Positions 49,402 through 59,158 of a stretch of DNA of 64,000 nt are shown piece by piece. The first letter of the stretch is position 1; each line of letters starts with the position of its first letter. Where the stretch lies: contig NZ_BAZK01000011.1 of NCBI RefSeq assembly GCF_001310815.1, positions 124,001 through 188,000 of the forward strand, in the 5' to 3' direction. The stretch is from Pseudovibrio denitrificans JCM 12308. Its GTDB lineage: Bacteria > Pseudomonadota > Alphaproteobacteria > Rhizobiales > Stappiaceae. The notes under the pieces were generated by a model. That model saw only the letters and a program-made list of their open reading frames with translations. It had not been told where the DNA came from and ran no database searches. A program made the translations under genes and the position numbers.

Positions 49402-50312
49402 ATGAAAAATCTCAATCAGGTCAGCCTCACCGGCCTCCGTGTCGTGGAAGCCGTTGGACGCCTGGGATCCCTTAAAAATGCTGCAGAAGAGCTGGGTATC
49501 ACGTCCGGTGCTGTCAGCCAGCAACTGCACAAAACCGAGCACCAGCTAGGCCGTCCGCTGTTTACACGAGAGCCTGGCGGTCTGAAGCTCACCAGCCTTG
49601 GTACAGAAATCTGCCGCGAACTCACATTAGCCTGAAGCAGATCTCAGAGGCAGTCGCTCTGGCAGACCGGGATAGGGAAGAAAGCCTGTTCCTGTCAGTT
49701 GCACCGCTTCTCGCCGAAAAATGGCTTGTCTGGCGCCTGAGCAGTTTCATGAAGGCTAATCCGGACATCAATCTTCGGCTGGATGCCAACGATCAGCTCG
49801 TCAATCTCAACCATTCCGACGTTGATGCCTGCGTCCGCGTTCATAAACGCGCACCAGATGATGTCTATTCCGAACGCCTCTGCGAACACTTTATCTATCC
49901 AGTCTGCTCTCCTGAGGTCGCTGAGCGTCTCAAAGAGCCCAAAGACTTACTGAATGAAGTGATCATTCGCGACTACAACTCCTATTATCGCTGGAGCGAT
50001 TGGCTCGCCCCCTTCGGCCTGAAGGAAAGCCAACTGCCCAAAGGCCATGGTTTCTCTAACGCCTCCTTGTGCATGGACGCTGCCATCGCCGGTCACGGTG
50101 TCTTCTTGGGTTGGGATACTCTGGTCGCCAATGCCGTGAAGCAAGGCCAGCTCAGGATCCCGTTCGACCACCGCTGCTCTACCGGCAGATCCTACTGGTT
50201 CATTTGCAGGGAAGGGGCGCTTCGCAGCCCAAGCGTTCGGAAACTGCGGGACTGGCTTAAAGAAGAGATCGCGCAAACGGCCGTTGAGTACGATAAAGCC
50301 GTCAAAACATAG
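49402..50312 (+). CDS. LysR family transcriptional regulator (GcvA-like), frameshifted as sequenced
   Basis: The N-terminal winged helix reads LTGLRVVEAVGRLGSLKNAA and GITSGAVSQQLHKTEHQLGR. The C-terminal effector-binding domain includes ANPDINLRLDANDQLVNLNH, the VCSPEVAERLKEP segment and AAIAGHGVFLGWDTLVA. Motifs resemble the GcvA group. The first frame ends at 49635 and the rest lies in another frame. Restoring one C near 49625 gives CRELTISLKQISEA. It is divergent from the 58-residue gene. Confidence 0.87.
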
Positions 50313-50319
50313 CCCACAA

Positions 50320-50354
50320 AAAAGCCCGGTAACTCAACTGAGTTCCGGGCTTTT
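50320..50354. terminator. Bidirectional terminator between lysR and glyS
   Basis: AAAAGCCCGG (50320-50329) pairs with CCGGGCTTTT (50345-50354), extended inside by AACTC / GAGTT. A and T runs on both sides suit both converging genes. Confidence 0.9.
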
Positions 50355-50374
50355 GAATGTCTTATGAAGTATGC

Positions 50375-52610
50375 TTAGCCAGCGATCTTAGAGAAATCTG
50401 CAACCTGATGAACGGCGGCACGGATCTCTGAAAGGATCTTCAGGCGGTTTTCACGAACCTCTTGCTTCTCAGCATTCACGTGGATGTTGTCGAAGAAGCC
50501 GTCAACTGGACCACGCAGCTTGGCAAGAGCCGCCATTGCGCCGGAGAAGTCAGCTGCATCGAGCAGAGGCTTAATCTCAACCAGAACGCTATCCAGTGCT
50601 GCAGCAAGGTCTTTTTCTGCCTGCTCTTCCAGCAGAGCAGCGTCAGGCTTGCCTTCAAAGGTCTTGCCGTCTTTCTTCTCTTCCGCACGCAGAATGTTAG
50701 CCGCACGCTTGTAACCAGCCAGAAGGTTCGCACCATCTTCGCTGCCCAGCAGCCCAGCCAGAGCTTCAGCCTGCTTCACAATCAATGCAATATCGTCTTG
50801 ACCACCACGTGCCAGCACAGCGTCGATCAGATCGTGACGCACACCCTTGTCCTTCAGAACCACTTTCATGCGATCCGCGAAGAAGCCAAGCAGATCATCA
50901 ATCAGGCCGGTTTCCAGAGAAGTCTCAGGGATCTTGTCGGAAACGTTCGCCAACACAACATCAGCAGCTTTGGAAACCATGGAGAAGATGTCTTTGACAA
51001 CGCCTTCACCGGTTTTGCCTTTGCCGATAAATGGAAGATCGGAAAGCGCGCTCTCACCACGAGCAGCAGCAATATCAGCCAGATTACGACGCAGGCTCTG
51101 AACCAGCACATCACGCAGTGGCAGACGAAGATCGTTTTCCAGCACAAGGCGGATAACACCCAGAGCAGCACGACGCAGGGCAAACGGATCCTTGGAGCCT
51201 GTTGGCTTCTCATCGATCGCCCAGAAACCAGCCAGAATGTCCAGCTTGTCAGCCAGTGCAACAGCGATGGAAACTGGTGATGTTGGGACATCATCAGAAG
51301 CGCCTGCTGGCTTGTAGTGGTCTTCAATCGCCTGTGCAACAGCAGCATCTTCGCCCTGTGCTTCAGCGTAATAACGGCCCATCAGACCCTGCAGTTCAGG
51401 GAACTCGAAGACCATCGCGGAAACAAGGTCAGCCTTTGCAAGACGTGCGGCACGCTTGGTCTGCTCAATGTCAGCACCAACCAGCGGAGCGATCTCAGCA
51501 GCAAGGCGCTCAAGACGATCAACGCGAGCTGCAACACTACCCAGCTTCTCGTGGAACACGATGTCCTGAAGCTTGGAAACGTTGCTTTCCAGCTTGGTCT
51601 TCAGATCTGTTTCCCAGAAGAACTTAGCATCAGACAAACGAGCGGAAACAACCTTCTCGTTACCCGCAATGATCTTGGTACCACCGTCTTTCGCAACAAT
51701 GTTTGCAGTCAGCGCAAACTTGTTGGAGAGATTGGAAGTTGCCGGATCACGCAGAACGAAGTTCTTCTGGTTCACCTTGATGGTGAGCTGGATCACTTCG
51801 TCAGGCAGCTGAAGGAAGCTCTCGTCGTAAGAGCCGATGAGAACAGTTGGCCACTCGTTGAGGCCAGCCACTTCGTCAAGAAGGCCAGCATCTTCAACCA
51901 GTTCAAGGCCAAGTGCCATCGCAGCGTTTTTCGCGTCTGTATCGATGATGTCTTTACGGCGGTCCGCATCCAGCACAACTTTGGCGGCTTCCAGCTTGGA
52001 CATATAGTCTTCCAGGCGGCGCACTTCGATTGCCTCAGGTGCCATAAAGCGGTGACCGTAAGTGGTCTGACTGGATTTAATGCCATCAACTTCAAACGGA
52101 ATGACTTCCGGCTCTTCGGTCTCAGGACCAAAGGTGCAGACGATGGAATGCAGCGGACGCACCCAGCGCAAGTTGCCGGAGCCCCAACGCTGAGACTTAG
52201 GCCAAGGGAAGTTGCGAATGATGTCAGGCATCACGTCAGCAACAATGTCCTCGGTCTTGCGGCCAGGCTTTTCGATAACAGCGACGTAAAAATCACCCTT
52301 CTTAGGGTCATTGTGAACTTCAGCTTCTTCGATAGAAGTAAGACCTGCGCCGCGCAGGAAACCAGCCAGTGCTTTTTCAGGCGCGCCAACGCGCGGGCCT
52401 TTACGCTCTTCACGGGTTGCTTTGGAGCCAGCAGGCAAGCCGGCAATGTGCAGGGCCAGGCGGCGAGGAGTGGCATAAGCTTCGCGCTTCATAGGTCACA
52501 CCTGCTTCAACAAGAGCATTGGTCAGGAGGGATTTCAAATCCTCAGCCGCACGACGCTGCATGCGGGCAGGAATTTCCTCGCTAAAGAGTTCGAGGAGAA
52601 GATCTGGCAT
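50375..52610 (-). CDS. glyS: Glycyl-tRNA synthetase beta subunit, frameshifted near its start as sequenced
   Basis: GlyS is the large tRNA-binding subunit of the tetrameric alpha2-beta2 glycyl-tRNA synthetase. The start [20 protein letters not shown] at 52610 is in one frame to TYEA, and the rest ([20 protein letters not shown] onward) is in another from about 52490. Restoring two bases in the CGCG run at 52486-52490 gives [16 protein letters not shown], which keeps the normal spacing. The remaining about 700 residues are intact, including [20 protein letters not shown] and the C-terminal anticodon-binding region ([19 protein letters not shown]). An essential gene is unlikely to be truly broken. 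Confidence 0.93.
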
Positions 52611-52927
52611 TGGTGAACGACGCCTTTAACTGGTCAATCAATCGCAAATTTCTAGAGTGCGTAGTGCCTAGCAATACTAAAGGGCATTGTCACCCCCAAT
52701 AGGCAGCGCACCACGGGAATTGAGCAAAAAACTGCAGAGGAGGACCACCCATCAACAGGGGTGTGTACAGCTCCCTGCTGCCAAAGGCGAGTTAAGTTGG
52801 AAAGAGCGTATGGGTATACGTTGAGTTTTCAATGAGTTGAAAACAGATAGTACTTATGTATGTGGAGTTAATAGTGGAATGATGCCGAAGAAAATAGGGA
52901 TGCTTTGAAGGAAATTGCGTTGTAACC
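52611..52927. other. 317-base intergenic region between glyS and the methyltransferase-like gene
   Basis: The two flanking genes point away from this gap, so it must hold both promoters. An 8-bp perfect stem GTTTTCAA / TTGAAAAC with a 4-base loop lies at 52825-52844. The right half becomes visibly AT-rich, matching the downstream gene. No RNA gene or attachment site is seen. Confidence 0.5.
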
Positions 52928-53986
52928 TTGATGAACTTTGAGAGAAAACTAATGGGTGTGGGTATGAGTGAAATGTTGATTAAGGAGATACGTTTCAGAA
53001 ATAGTGAAGATCTGACTTGTCGAGTTCTCCCACCTGATGTGGTCAACGCAGAAGGAATGCTGTCACGAGAAGAGCGTAGTCTTCTCTACTTGTTAGCGCG
53101 AGATCACTATCGTGGAGATGGAGTACTGATTGACGGCGGGAGTTTTTTGGGCTCTTCAACAGTTTCACTGGCTCATGGTATTCGGGACAATACACATTCT
53201 CAAAATGATATGAGCGTGTTCCGTTGCAAACCCATTCAAGCTTTCGAAATTGGTTTTCTTCCCCGTCTTAAGAACGGTAAGGAGAAGTTTAAAGAATGGG
53301 GCGCCTTCAAGTATCGGTTTGGCGACTCTTTCATACCAAGGCTCGAGCAAAACATCGAAAACTACTCAGATCTAATTGATCTTCATGTTGGTGACCTGGT
53401 TGACTTCAAGTTCCCTGCAACTCCCATTGAAATCTGCTTCATTGACGTTGGTAAGTCGGTGAAACTAGATGACTATGTGAATAAGAATTTCTTGGCTAAT
53501 CTAATTCCAAGTAAGTCAATTTTAGTCAATCAGGATTTTTATTTCGACCGGTTGCCTTGGATAAAAGTAACGATGGGGTATCTGAAAGATTACTTTGAGT
53601 GGATCGGGCAGGTTAGAACGTCTGTAGTCTATAAGAATACAAAAAAAATACCACAAGAAGTACTGTCATATAATCCCTTCCGTGATGGTACACTAGATGA
53701 GTGTATAGCGTATCATGACAGCCATGTGTTTCCCGATGATCAAAGCCCTATAACCTTGTCGCGTTTAGCTTTATCTAGAGCACTTCTGATTGCGTTGAAA
53801 TCTACAAAAGAGTTGGCTCTTGCAGACCTCAAGGATTTTGAGAGGATACATGCAAATGTGCTCTCAGACGGGAAGCATGGAGACGACGCAAGAATGCGCT
53901 ATGAAAGAACTGTACGGCAGATCTCCAATGGAATGATCCTCAAACAGTGGGGGTATTATCCGTCTTCAGAGTTCCAACCCGCTTAG
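52928..53986 (+). CDS. SAM-dependent methyltransferase-like protein, AT-rich gene
   Basis: The 352-residue protein has a Rossmann-like core: GVLIDGGSFLGSSTVSLAHG corresponds to SAM-binding motif I, followed by IQAFEIGF and a late strand IEICFIDVGKSVKLDDY. This resembles small-molecule or sugar O-methyltransferases (Methyltransf_24-like), but the identity is uncertain. The C-terminal third is helical and unrecognised. The DNA is visibly AT-rich beside its neighbours, suggesting transfer. The start could be ATG 52931 or 52958. It ends 10 bases from the convergent GH3 gene. Confidence 0.6.
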   Translation: MMNFERKLMGVGMSEMLIKEIRFRNSEDLTCRVLPPDVVNAEGMLSREERSLLYLLARDHYRGDGVLIDGGSFLGSSTVSLAHGIRDNTHSQNDMSVFRCKPIQAFEIGFLPRLKNGKEKFKEWGAFKYRFGDSFIPRLEQNIENYSDLIDLHVGDLVDFKFPATPIEICFIDVGKSVKLDDYVNKNFLANLIPSKSILVNQDFYFDRLPWIKVTMGYLKDYFEWIGQVRTSVVYKNTKKIPQEVLSYNPFRDGTLDECIAYHDSHVFPDDQSPITLSRLALSRALLIALKSTKELALADLKDFERIHANVLSDGKHGDDARMRYERTVRQISNGMILKQWGYYPSSEFQPA

Positions 53987-53996
53987 TAACCAAGGC

Positions 53997-56303
53997 CTAT
54001 TCAACTAGTTCAGCAACTTCATCAAGTTCGCCAAACAATTTCAGTTCTTGTCTCAGGCTATTGGGGTCCTGACTAGAGCCACCCACAATCACGTCATAAA
54101 GGATGCGCTCAACCACCATCTGGTTCCGGTCACCATCAAAGATAGCCAGCTCCTCAATGGGGACTGTGATCGTCACGCGTCGGCTCTCACCCGCTGGAAT
54201 AGGAACCCGCTGAAACCCTTTCAGTTCCTGCTTGGCTCGTTCCACCGCTGAGCCCTTGGGCGCAATGTAGACCTGCACAACCTCCTCAGCATTCACCTGA
54301 CCGATATTGGCAACAGAGACCTGCACCTGAATGTTTCCGCCCATAAGCTCTTCAGGCCGGGAGACCTCAAGCTCAGAATAGTGGAACTGGGAGTAGCTCA
54401 AACCAAAACCAAATGGATACGCCGGTGTTACATCATCCTTGTCCAGCTTTCTGTAGCCATGCCAGAGATCATAGATCACCTTGCGCGCATTGCGGTCAAA
54501 GTCGGGGAGGTCGCTTTCGCGGCGCGGGACCACAAAGGGCACACGTCCGCTCGGTGAGATTTCGCCGGACAGAATGCGAGCAAGAGCGGTTCCCCCCTCC
54601 ATGCCGGGATACCAATGCAACAGGATGGCAGCAGGTTTGTCTTCCCATTCATTCATCAAAATCGTGCCGCCGCCCATAACAACAACAACGCAGTTTGGAT
54701 TGACGGCGCACACCTGTTTGATCAGCTCTACATCATGCGGTGGCAAGCGTAAGCTGGAGCGGTCACCGGCGCCGTAACCGTCCTTAACCCCATTGGAACC
54801 CTCAGATTTCCCAGTTGATCCTCCACCACCGAACGATCTGAGAAACTGCGAGGCTACCTGCGCTTCTTCGCGATTACGTGGCTGCGGCAAAACCCCATGG
54901 AACTGAGCGGCAAGACCCGCTGAAACCCATTCTCCCTCACTGCTGTGATCGTTGCCGACAACCAGCACCACTGCATCAGCACGCTTGGCAATTTGCAAAG
55001 CACGATTGATGTTCTGGCCCCGGTCCTGCCAGATGTCTACTTTGTGTTTGTAATAGGCCCGCAGACCGGCGAGTGGGGTGATGACATGTGTCGGTTGTGT
55101 ATCACTGGTCCCTTTGTCTCCTGTGTTCGCCACACTTGCCAAACGGCCAATAACACCAATGCTTTCAATGTCTTTCAAAGGCAGGAAGCCGCCTTCATTT
55201 TTCAATAGAACAATCGACTTTTCTGCCGCCTCTTGAGCAACAGCCCGGAACTCAGCACATCCAACGCGCTTCTTCTCGTAGTTCCCTTTTCGCAATACGC
55301 GCAGCTGCTGCAAGATGAGCCGATAGCAGGCATCATCCAGCGTGGCTTCACTCACCTCGCCAGTCTCAATCAACTCTGGCAGGCTCTGGTGGTAATGAAG
55401 CTGGAAGGGCATCTCCAGATCAATACCAGCGTTTGCTGCTTCTTTGGCACTGCGAATACCGAAGATGAAGTCACTCAGCACAAAACCTTTAAAACCCCAG
55501 TCGGATTTCAAGAGCTGTATCAGCAGCTCCTTGTTATGGCCGCACAGTTCGCCATTGATAGAACTGTAAGAGGTCATCATGGCCGCTGCGCCAGCCTCTA
55601 CAGCCTTTCGGAAATGAGGAAGGTACATTTCATAGAGGGCACGCTGCCCAATTGTCACGTTCAGTGAAAGTTTGGACTGCTCCATGGAGGCCAAGGCAAA
55701 GTTCTTCACGCATGCCATGCCATGCTGCTGAACACCGCGGACAAGCGCCGTTCCCATCGCCCCAATAAGGAAGCTGTCTTCTCCATAAGACTCCTGTGCA
55801 CGCCCCCAAGCCGGATGGCGCATCAGGTTCAGAGGGACACCACCAAACAACGTTCCACCAAATGCGCGCATCTCATAGCCAATGACTGCACCAATCCGCT
55901 GCTCCAGCTCAGGATCAAAGGTTGCCGCGCGGGCGATCGCTGCTGGAAAGGTGGTTGCTCCTTTCATGACAATCCCGCGTGAACCCTCCGTGTAATGGAT
56001 ACCTGGTAAATGATGCTCTGGCAGAACACCTGCAGCCCACGGACCAGATTGAGAACCGCTCTTCATCATCTCGCGAATGCCTGGCCAGAAAGCTTTGTCG
56101 CCATCACGCATAGCCAGTTTATCGTTTCTGCTCAGCCGAGACACGATTGCTCTGGCAATCTGCTCATCAGAAAGGTTCTGCGTAGAAGACGGTTGCTCTA
56201 CCGGCTTGAGGGGAGATTGAGAGGGAACAGCAGTGTCGCCGTCTTGAAGCACCTCGGTACTTTCAACAGTCATGGAAGTCAGAACTCCGCGAATGCACCC
56301 CAT
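53997..56303 (-). CDS. Glycoside hydrolase family 3 beta-glucosidase-like protein
   Basis: The 768-residue protein has the GH3 layout: N-terminal barrel (about 30-360) with the nucleophile Asp in GFVLSDFIFG, a second alpha/beta domain (about 380-620) with VVVMGGGTILMNEW, and a C-terminal fibronectin type III-like domain after YPFGFGLSYSQFHYSELEVS. There is no signal peptide, so it is probably cytoplasmic. The start may be ATG 56303 or 56273 (MTVESTE). By family it hydrolyses beta-glucosides or related sugars. It sits between glyS and glyQ. Confidence 0.88.
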   Translation of the reverse strand: MGCIRGVLTSMTVESTEVLQDGDTAVPSQSPLKPVEQPSSTQNLSDEQIARAIVSRLSRNDKLAMRDGDKAFWPGIREMMKSGSQSGPWAAGVLPEHHLPGIHYTEGSRGIVMKGATTFPAAIARAATFDPELEQRIGAVIGYEMRAFGGTLFGGVPLNLMRHPAWGRAQESYGEDSFLIGAMGTALVRGVQQHGMACVKNFALASMEQSKLSLNVTIGQRALYEMYLPHFRKAVEAGAAAMMTSYSSINGELCGHNKELLIQLLKSDWGFKGFVLSDFIFGIRSAKEAANAGIDLEMPFQLHYHQSLPELIETGEVSEATLDDACYRLILQQLRVLRKGNYEKKRVGCAEFRAVAQEAAEKSIVLLKNEGGFLPLKDIESIGVIGRLASVANTGDKGTSDTQPTHVITPLAGLRAYYKHKVDIWQDRGQNINRALQIAKRADAVVLVVGNDHSSEGEWVSAGLAAQFHGVLPQPRNREEAQVASQFLRSFGGGGSTGKSEGSNGVKDGYGAGDRSSLRLPPHDVELIKQVCAVNPNCVVVVMGGGTILMNEWEDKPAAILLHWYPGMEGGTALARILSGEISPSGRVPFVVPRRESDLPDFDRNARKVIYDLWHGYRKLDKDDVTPAYPFGFGLSYSQFHYSELEVSRPEELMGGNIQVQVSVANIGQVNAEEVVQVYIAPKGSAVERAKQELKGFQRVPIPAGESRRVTITVPIEELAIFDGDRNQMVVERILYDVIVGGSSQDPNSLRQELKLFGELDEVAELVE

Positions 56304-56532
56304 TTTAGGTCAGCGGCTAAAGATACGCGGTGAAACAAAAATCGAGCAGCTTGATACGTCAGAACTTTAACGAGCAACTCTGGAACTCAGGCCTCTGGCA
56401 ACAGGGGAGTCGATTTGCAAATCAAACAGGATATCATTTTGAAAATATCCAATTGGCAGCCATTCTGAAAACCTACCGATTTTCAGCAGTCATCTTTCAA
56501 GGAGTCATAGGTGAAAGAGGGCTGACAACGAA

Positions 56533-56562
56533 AAATGCCGAGGCATTTCTGCCCCGGCATTT
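56533..56562 (-). terminator. Terminator of glyQ
   Basis: On either strand AAATGCCG-GGCA pairs with TGCC-CGGCATTT around a 4-base loop with one internal mismatch. On the minus strand it is followed by TTTTCG, 25 bases after the glyQ stop. Confidence 0.75.
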
Positions 56563-56586
56563 GAAAATTCATCAGGTTGACTAGGA

Positions 56587-57543
56587 TCAGCCTGTGTAGC
56601 CAACACCGCCAGCTTCGGTCTGCAGGAACGCAGCACCACACGCTTTGGAAAGCTCACGAACACGTAGAATGTAGCTCTGACGCTCGGTCACGGAAATCAC
56701 ACCGCGTGCGTCAAGCAGGTTGAACACGTGAGAGCACTTGAGAGCTTGGTCATAAGCAGGCAGAACAACCTTCTGCAGGCCATCGCCAGCTTTCTCCATG
56801 GCTTCAGCACTTGCTGCCAGCAGACGCTTACATTCGCGCTCATGGTCCGCAAAGTGACGAAACAGCATTTCAGTGTCGGAATGCTCAAAGTTGTGACGGG
56901 AATATTCTTGCTCAGCCTGAAGGAACACGTCGCCGTAAGTGACTTTCTCGTCGCCTTCCAGACCGTTGAAGTTCAGGTCATAAACGTTGTCGACGCCCTG
57001 AACGTACATTGCGATACGCTCTAGACCGTAGGTCAGCTCACCGGAAACCGGCTTACACTCAAAACCTGCAACCTGCTGGAAGTAAGTGAACTGAGAAACT
57101 TCCATGCCGTCACACCAGCATTCCCAACCAAGGCCCCATGCGCCCAGTGTTGGGTTTTCCCAGTCGTCCTCAACAAAGCGAACATCATGGATGTCTGTGT
57201 CGATGCCGATCGCACGCAAGGAAGCCAGATACAGTTCCTGAAGGTTTTCAGGAGATGGCTTCAGTAGAACCTGAAACTGGTAGTAGTGCTGCAGACGGTT
57301 TGGGTTTTCACCATAACGACCATCGGTAGGACGGCGGGATGGCTGAACATAAGCAGCTTTCCATGGACGTGGACCAAGAGAACGCAGTGTCGTCGCTGGG
57401 TGAGAAGTACCCGCGCCAACTTCCATGTCGTAAGGCTGCAAGATAACGCAGCCCTGATCGGCCCAGAATCTCTGGAGGGTCATCAAAAGACCCTGAAAGG
57501 ACTTGGTTGGCTGCATATGTGCCGGAACGGCTTCACTAGACAT
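56587..57543 (-). CDS. glyQ: Glycyl-tRNA synthetase alpha subunit
   Basis: GlyQ is the catalytic class II subunit. Motifs [40 protein letters not shown] and [20 protein letters not shown] are characteristic. I chose ATG 57543 (MSSEAVPAH), preceded by AGGAAACACTCCC. The frame is open upstream to 57636 but that sequence is not family-like. In many related genomes glyQ and glyS are close together. Here about 4 kb with a GH3 gene and a methyltransferase-like gene separates them. A cluster of stem-loops precedes glyQ. Confidence 0.95.
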   Translation of the reverse strand: MSSEAVPAHMQPTKSFQGLLMTLQRFWADQGCVILQPYDMEVGAGTSHPATTLRSLGPRPWKAAYVQPSRRPTDGRYGENPNRLQHYYQFQVLLKPSPENLQELYLASLRAIGIDTDIHDVRFVEDDWENPTLGAWGLGWECWCDGMEVSQFTYFQQVAGFECKPVSGELTYGLERIAMYVQGVDNVYDLNFNGLEGDEKVTYGDVFLQAEQEYSRHNFEHSDTEMLFRHFADHERECKRLLAASAEAMEKAGDGLQKVVLPAYDQALKCSHVFNLLDARGVISVTERQSYILRVRELSKACGAAFLQTEAGGVGYTG

Positions 57544-57753
57544 GGGAGTGTTTCCTGAAAATCCAAAATGTACTGCGCTAAAACCACGCAAAATCCAAGT
57601 TGGGGCACAGGTGCCACGTCGAACAGGGAAGGTCAAGCATTCCAGAGGGATGTTTCTCTGTTTACCGCGTATTTAACAGGCTGAACGCCAGTTGTGCCCA
57701 ATGATGTCGCAGCAGCGACAAATCTCGCGGTGGCAGCGCTAAGAGAAAGGGGA

Positions 57754-57840
57754 GTGGTCGAGAACGACCGCTAGCCCGCAGACCAGATGTCATGCGGGCG
57801 CAAGGGGTGCAACTACAGAGCTGGTGCTCTTAGTAGTTGC
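57754..57840 (-). other. Cluster of three stem-loops in the glyQ upstream region
   Basis: Hairpins lie at 57754-57771 (GTGGTCG/CGACCGC, one wobble on the plus strand), 57774-57799 (GCCCGC/GCGGGC) and 57809-57840 (GCAACTAC-AGAGC / GCTCT-TA-GTAGTTGC, 13 pairs with a 2-base bulge). The last overlaps the stop codon of the upstream small gene and probably ends or stabilises its mRNA. The whole 286-base gap has no ORF. No known leader RNA family was recognised. Confidence 0.45.
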
Positions 57841-58030
57841 TTGTAGGGCGGTATTTGCCTGTGACCGGATCCTGAACCAGACGTGTGTAAGCTGGGTCAA
57901 CCGGACGCTTGCGAGCAGTTGCATAGGCAGGCTGTTTCTTGAATGCCATGTTGGAAATTTCCTTCTTTACGGCTTTGTAAAGAGCATATCCACCTGCAAT
58001 CAAAGCAACAGTTCCCAATACCTCAGTCAT
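57830..58030 (-). CDS. Small single-span membrane protein
   Basis: The product of about 66 residues has one hydrophobic span (EVLGTVALIAGGYALYKAV) near the N terminus, then a basic, Tyr/Pro-rich tail (AYATARKRPVDPAYTRLVQD). I chose ATG 58030 because a strong GGAAGG ribosome site lies 9 bases upstream. ATG 58036 is an alternative. It lies between the S49 peptidase and glyQ on the same strand, a position where small unknown proteins are common in related genomes. The function is unknown. Confidence 0.65.
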   Translation of the reverse strand: MTEVLGTVALIAGGYALYKAVKKEISNMAFKKQPAYATARKRPVDPAYTRLVQDPVTGKYRPTSNY

Positions 58031-58102
58031 CTGCATTTTCCTTCCATCACTTATGTGAAGCATTGTTATTTATGGCAATTTTGGCAATCCTATGGAGATT
58101 GC

Positions 58103-59035
58103 TCAAAGACCAAACTTTGCCCAAAGGCTTTTTTCTTCCAGGGTAGCAAGTGCGGCGGCTGGTAGCGTACCTGCTGCTTCATTCAAACCACCCTTAAGGC
58201 TTGCGCCCGGGATAAAGCGGCCAAGAAAACGCTTCTTGGTGCCAACAACTTTCACTTTCGTTTCCTTGCCGTACCGCTCATGGATTGTGGAGTGAAGATC
58301 ACCCAGCCCATCTACCAGGCCAAGGTCTCGTGCCTTCGCTCCAGTCCAGAACAGACCGGAAAACAGGTTGTCATCATCGCTCAATACGTCACCGCGGCGG
58401 CTTTTCACCATGTCGATGAACATCTCGTGGATCTCGTGCTGCAAGGTCTTGAGGTGCTCAATGTCCTCTTTGACCTCTGGTGCAAACGGATCCAACGTCA
58501 CTTTCTTCTCGCCGCTGGTGTAAACGCGGCGCTGAACGCCAGCTTTTTCCAGAAGCTCGGTGAAACCGAAACCGGCGGAAACAACGCCGATTGAGCCGAT
58601 GATAGAGGCTGGATCAACGATGATATCATCACCAGCCAAAGCAATCATATAGCCACCAGAGGCGGCAACATCTTCAACGAATACAAGAACCTGCTTGTTG
58701 TTCTCATCCGCCAGCTGGCGAATGCGCTTGAAGATGAGGTGTGACTGTACAGGAGAACCACCAGGTGAGTTGATGGACAAAGCAACAGCCGGAGCTTCTT
58801 TAAAGCTAAAGGCCGTTTCCAGCGCGTCTTCGACACTGCTCAGGTTCAAACCTGATTTCAATGGAGACGCAGCTCCGATTGCACCACTCATACGGACGAC
58901 AGGAACAACAGGTCTTACTTTTCCCCACTTGCCCGGAAGGTAGCTGCGCAGCTTCTTCAACAACTCAAAATTCTCCTTTGCGTCGATAACTTGTCTGTCG
59001 CTGGGTGACCCAACTCCATCCAATATAGGCAGCAA
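58103..59035 (-). CDS. S49 family peptidase (SppA/SohB-like)
   Basis: This serine protease family degrades signal peptides or membrane protein fragments. The Ser nucleophile lies in VAASGGYMIALAGDDIIVDP, and the following SIIGSIGV segment with the NSPGGSPV motif upstream is typical of S49. At 310 residues it is a single-domain SohB/SppA-short form. No clear N-terminal span is seen from ATG 59035, so it could be cytoplasmic-side associated or the annotated start could be late. It precedes the small membrane gene and glyQ. Confidence 0.87.
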   Translation of the reverse strand: MLPILDGVGSPSDRQVIDAKENFELLKKLRSYLPGKWGKVRPVVPVVRMSGAIGAASPLKSGLNLSSVEDALETAFSFKEAPAVALSINSPGGSPVQSHLIFKRIRQLADENNKQVLVFVEDVAASGGYMIALAGDDIIVDPASIIGSIGVVSAGFGFTELLEKAGVQRRVYTSGEKKVTLDPFAPEVKEDIEHLKTLQHEIHEMFIDMVKSRRGDVLSDDDNLFSGLFWTGAKARDLGLVDGLGDLHSTIHERYGKETKVKVVGTKKRFLGRFIPGASLKGGLNEAAGTLPAAALATLEEKSLWAKFGL

Positions 59036-59158
59036 TCGTCAGGAGAGAAGAGCAATAGCCAAAAGAAATGGCAATTTACGCAATAAAACGCAACTGTGTG
59101 ATCTCTATAACAAAACTACACCTCAAGAACTCAGAGAGTTCATGTGCAGCAGTGGGGA

